Assembly (NCBI RefSeq): GCF_002911665.1
Contig: NZ_MTBP01000002.1
Coordinates: 682,001-746,000, forward strand
From: Actinomadura rubteroloni
GTDB taxonomy: Bacteria > Actinomycetota > Actinomycetes > Streptosporangiales > Streptosporangiaceae
DNA: 64,000 nt
Direction: 5' to 3'
Every line of letters begins with the position of its first letter. The first letter of the stretch is position 1. The notes under the pieces are model-generated. The model had not been told where the DNA came from and ran no database searches. It saw nothing but the letters and a program-made list of their open reading frames with translations. This document shows positions 61,829 to 64,000 of the stretch, in pieces. A program made the translations under genes and the position numbers.

Positions 61829-63796
61829 ATGGGCACCGTGGTCGACCGGTCGAGGACCGCACGCGCGGCCCTGGTCATCGCCGCCGCAGCCGTCGGCGCC
61901 GTCGCGGCGGCGCTGATCCTCGGCCACTGGGTCCATGACCCGCGACGGCTCGTGTGGTGGCATCCGGAGATCGTCATCGCGCTGTTCTGGACGCCCGTCG
62001 CGGCGCTCCTGCTGCGGCACCGGCCGAACCTGCGCGTCGGCTGGCTCATGCTCGGCTCGGGCCTGTGCGCGTCGGTGTACGTCCTGCTGCTGAACCTCGC
62101 GCCCTTCATGGCCGAGCACCACGTGCCCGGCGCCGGGTTCGTCCACTGGGTGAGCACGTGGCTGTGGGCGCTCGACACCTACGCGCTCACGCTCGTCCTG
62201 CCGCTGATCTTCCCCGACGGACGGCTCGTCTCCCGCTGGTTCCGGCCCGTCCTCGCCGTGGCCTGCGCGGTCCCGGTGATCGTCTGCGTCCACCTGACGG
62301 TCCACCCGGGCGTCCGGCAGTACGACCACGGCGTGTGGGTCTACCCGTTCCAGGACCTGCCGTTCCTGATCAGCGCCGCGATCCTCGGGCCGCTCGCGCT
62401 CGGCTTCCTCGCGCTCGGCATCCGGTTCGTCCGGTCCACCCCGGACGTGCGGCGGCAGATCGCCTGGGTGATCTACCCCGGCGTCTTCGCGCAGGGCATC
62501 ACGTTCATCGGCGAGGCCGTGCCGATCGGGGACGCCACGCGCGACTTCGTCATCGCGGCCGTCCCGCTGTGCATCGCCATCGCCATCACCCGGTACCGGC
62601 TGTACGACATCGACCTGGTCTTCAGCCGGACGCTCGTCTACGCGGGGCTCGTCGCCGTCATCACCGGCGTCTACTTCGCGCTGGTCGCCGTCGCAAGCCA
62701 GGTCGCCGCCGACCACCTGCCCGTCGCGGGCCTGGTCGGCGCGATCGCGGCGGGCGCGGTGTTCGAGCCCGCCCGGCGGCGGCTCCAGCGCGCCGTGGAC
62801 CGGCTCATGCACGGCGAACGCGACCCCTACCGCATCGCCGACCGGCTCAACCGGCGGCTGCAGAGCATCTCCGACCCGCGCGCCGCGCTCGCCACCGCCG
62901 CGACGACCGTCAAGGAGGCCCTGCACGCGACCGGCGTCCTGCTGGAGGTCGTGGACCGCGAAGGGCAGACGGTCTCGGTGACCTGCGGCGACCCGGGCGA
63001 GCGCGCCCAGTCGGTGCCGCTGGTCTGGCACAGCGAACCGGTCGGCCGGCTCGTCGTCGGGGTGACGCGGCGCAACGACCCGCGCATCGCCGCCGTCCTC
63101 GCCCGCAACCTCGCCGAACTGGCCAGCGCGACCCGGCTCGCCATCGACGTCCAGCGCTCCCGCGAGCGCATCCTGCGCACCCGCGAGGAGGAGCGGCGGC
63201 GGCTGCGCCGCGACCTGCACGACGGCCTCGGCCCCACCCTCGCCAGCATCGCGATGACCGTGGACGCCGCCCGCATCACGCTGCGCAACGATCCCGACGC
63301 CGCCGACGGGCTGCTGGAGGACCTGCGCACCACGATGGGCCAGGCGATCGGCGACATCCGCGACCTCGTCTACGGCCTGCGCCCGCCCGCGCTGGACGAC
63401 CTCGGCCTCGCCGGGGCGATCCGCGCGCTCGGCGGCGTCGTCTCGACCGGCGACGGCCCGCACGTGGACGTCCAGGTGGACGGCGACCTCGACCGGCTCC
63501 CCGCCGCCGCCGAGGTGGCGGCGTACCGGATCGTCCAGGAGGCGCTGACCAACGTCTACCGGCACGCCAAGGCCGACACGGCGGTCGTCCGGCTGAGTTT
63601 GAACGGGGACCTGCACGTCTCGGTGGGCGACGACGGCGTCGGCGTCCACGGCCGCCAGAGCGCCGGGGTGGGCATGTCCTCGATGCGCGAGCGCGCGGCC
63701 GAACTCGGGGGTTCCTGCACGATCGGTCCCGCTCCCGGCGGCGGCACGCTCGTCAGCGCGCGGCTCCCGCTCAGCGGCCTGCCGCTCGCGAGCTGA
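61829..63796 (+). CDS. NarL-family sensor histidine kinase
   Basis: This 655-residue membrane kinase has an N-terminal half with about seven membrane helices (residues 15-335), including VIALFWTPVAALLLRHRPN. A GAF-like segment follows (ATTVKEALHATGVLLEVVDREG). The HisKA_3 dimerisation region has the phosphorylatable His in RRLRRDLHDGLGPTLASIAM near residue 470. The ATPase domain has IVQEALTNVYRHAKAD (N box) and DDGVGVHG (G1), ending with GGGTLVSARLPL. It should phosphorylate a NarL-type response regulator; none is in the window. Start ATG 61829 has GGGGAG upstream; earlier in-frame codons would add an unlikely leader. Confidence 0.92.
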   Translation: MGTVVDRSRTARAALVIAAAAVGAVAAALILGHWVHDPRRLVWWHPEIVIALFWTPVAALLLRHRPNLRVGWLMLGSGLCASVYVLLLNLAPFMAEHHVPGAGFVHWVSTWLWALDTYALTLVLPLIFPDGRLVSRWFRPVLAVACAVPVIVCVHLTVHPGVRQYDHGVWVYPFQDLPFLISAAILGPLALGFLALGIRFVRSTPDVRRQIAWVIYPGVFAQGITFIGEAVPIGDATRDFVIAAVPLCIAIAITRYRLYDIDLVFSRTLVYAGLVAVITGVYFALVAVASQVAADHLPVAGLVGAIAAGAVFEPARRRLQRAVDRLMHGERDPYRIADRLNRRLQSISDPRAALATAATTVKEALHATGVLLEVVDREGQTVSVTCGDPGERAQSVPLVWHSEPVGRLVVGVTRRNDPRIAAVLARNLAELASATRLAIDVQRSRERILRTREEERRRLRRDLHDGLGPTLASIAMTVDAARITLRNDPDAADGLLEDLRTTMGQAIGDIRDLVYGLRPPALDDLGLAGAIRALGGVVSTGDGPHVDVQVDGDLDRLPAAAEVAAYRIVQEALTNVYRHAKADTAVVRLSLNGDLHVSVGDDGVGVHGRQSAGVGMSSMRERAAELGGSCTIGPAPGGGTLVSARLPLSGLPLAS

Positions 63797-63969
63797 CCGG
63801 GCCTTCCCGCCGGTGGCAGGAGGGCCGGTGGCCGCCCCCCGCCAAGAAGGTCGCCACCGACCCTCGGCTCCGCCGGAACCCGGGGCTCCCATCCCGTGTT
63901 CCGGGGGCCTTCCACCAGAGGGTGTGCACGACTGAAGTTACGCGGCCCGGGTCCCGGCGCGGAGGGACC

Positions 63970-63994
63970 GAGGTCCCGTCTCTGCCGGGACCTC
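63970..63994. terminator. Hairpin near the right edge
   Basis: GAGGTCCCG and CGGGACCTC form a 9-bp perfect stem around a seven-base loop. The 200 bp after the sensor kinase contain no convincing gene. A weaker hairpin (CCGGAAC with GTTCCGG, 63873-63904) lies just before. Either may end the kinase transcript or one arriving from beyond the window. Confidence 0.4.
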
Positions 63995-64000
63995 CGTCTC

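Noticed and set aside
63797-64000. Response regulator gene following the sensor kinase
   Set aside because: No receiver or LuxR-type domain can be read in the last 200 bp; the partner must lie elsewhere.

Overview
The window is high-GC actinobacterial chromosome with GTG starts, tightly packed genes and many 4-base ATGA/GTGA overlaps. The core gene order (era, cytidine-deaminase-like gene, CBS/CorC protein, ybeY, phoH; rsmE-dnaJ-hrcA behind a CIRCE box; DUF3097-hemW; lepA/rpsT; holA; comEC-comEA; degV) and the regulator types (SARP/BTAD, SigE-type ECF, NarL-type kinase, IclR) suggest a Streptomyces/Streptosporangiales-type organism, perhaps Actinomadura-like. That placement is inferred from gene content, not from a marker search. 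No rRNA, tRNA, CRISPR, prophage or insertion sequence was recognised.

Layout. 1-10.5 kb: translation and ribosome-maturation block (era, ybeY, phoH, HIT protein), interrupted by a large SARP-type ATPase regulator and an MMPL exporter. 10.7-17.1 kb: SigE-family sigma factor with a membrane partner, rsmE-dnaJ-hrcA with CIRCE, DUF3097 and hemW. 17.1-22.7 kb: two poorly known proteins, a DUF4870 membrane protein, lepA, rpsT, an RNA 2'-phosphotransferase (KptA) and a HAD-like protein.

22.7-36.1 kb is the main accessory region. A LysR gene broken by a one-base frameshift faces a seven-gene translationally coupled operon: fumarylacetoacetase-fold hydrolase, cytosolic TAXI/solute-binding-fold protein, homogentisate-dioxygenase-like cupin, zinc alcohol dehydrogenase, class II aldolase-fold protein, dienelactone hydrolase and FAD aromatic monooxygenase. 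A divergent VOC dioxygenase, a three-gene ABC importer and an IclR regulator follow. The same 19-bp imperfect palindrome lies at the promoters of all four transcription units (operon, VOC gene, importer, iclR), so I propose one IclR-controlled aromatic uptake and degradation regulon.

36.1-47.1 kb: holA, a GC-rich degenerate tandem repeat, a K+ channel with an RCK-like domain, an orphan HPr-kinase-like protein, comEC-comEA, degV, hutI and hflX. 47.2-53.6 kb: glyoxylate module of malate synthase (with a palindromic operator in its leader) followed by glcDEF, which would oxidise glycolate to glyoxylate, and a HAD hydrolase. 53.8-64 kb: an exported hypothetical protein, a peptide-type ABC importer operon with both ATPases fused, a DUF3533-like membrane protein divergent from a TetR regulator, and a NarL-family sensor kinase without its partner in the window.
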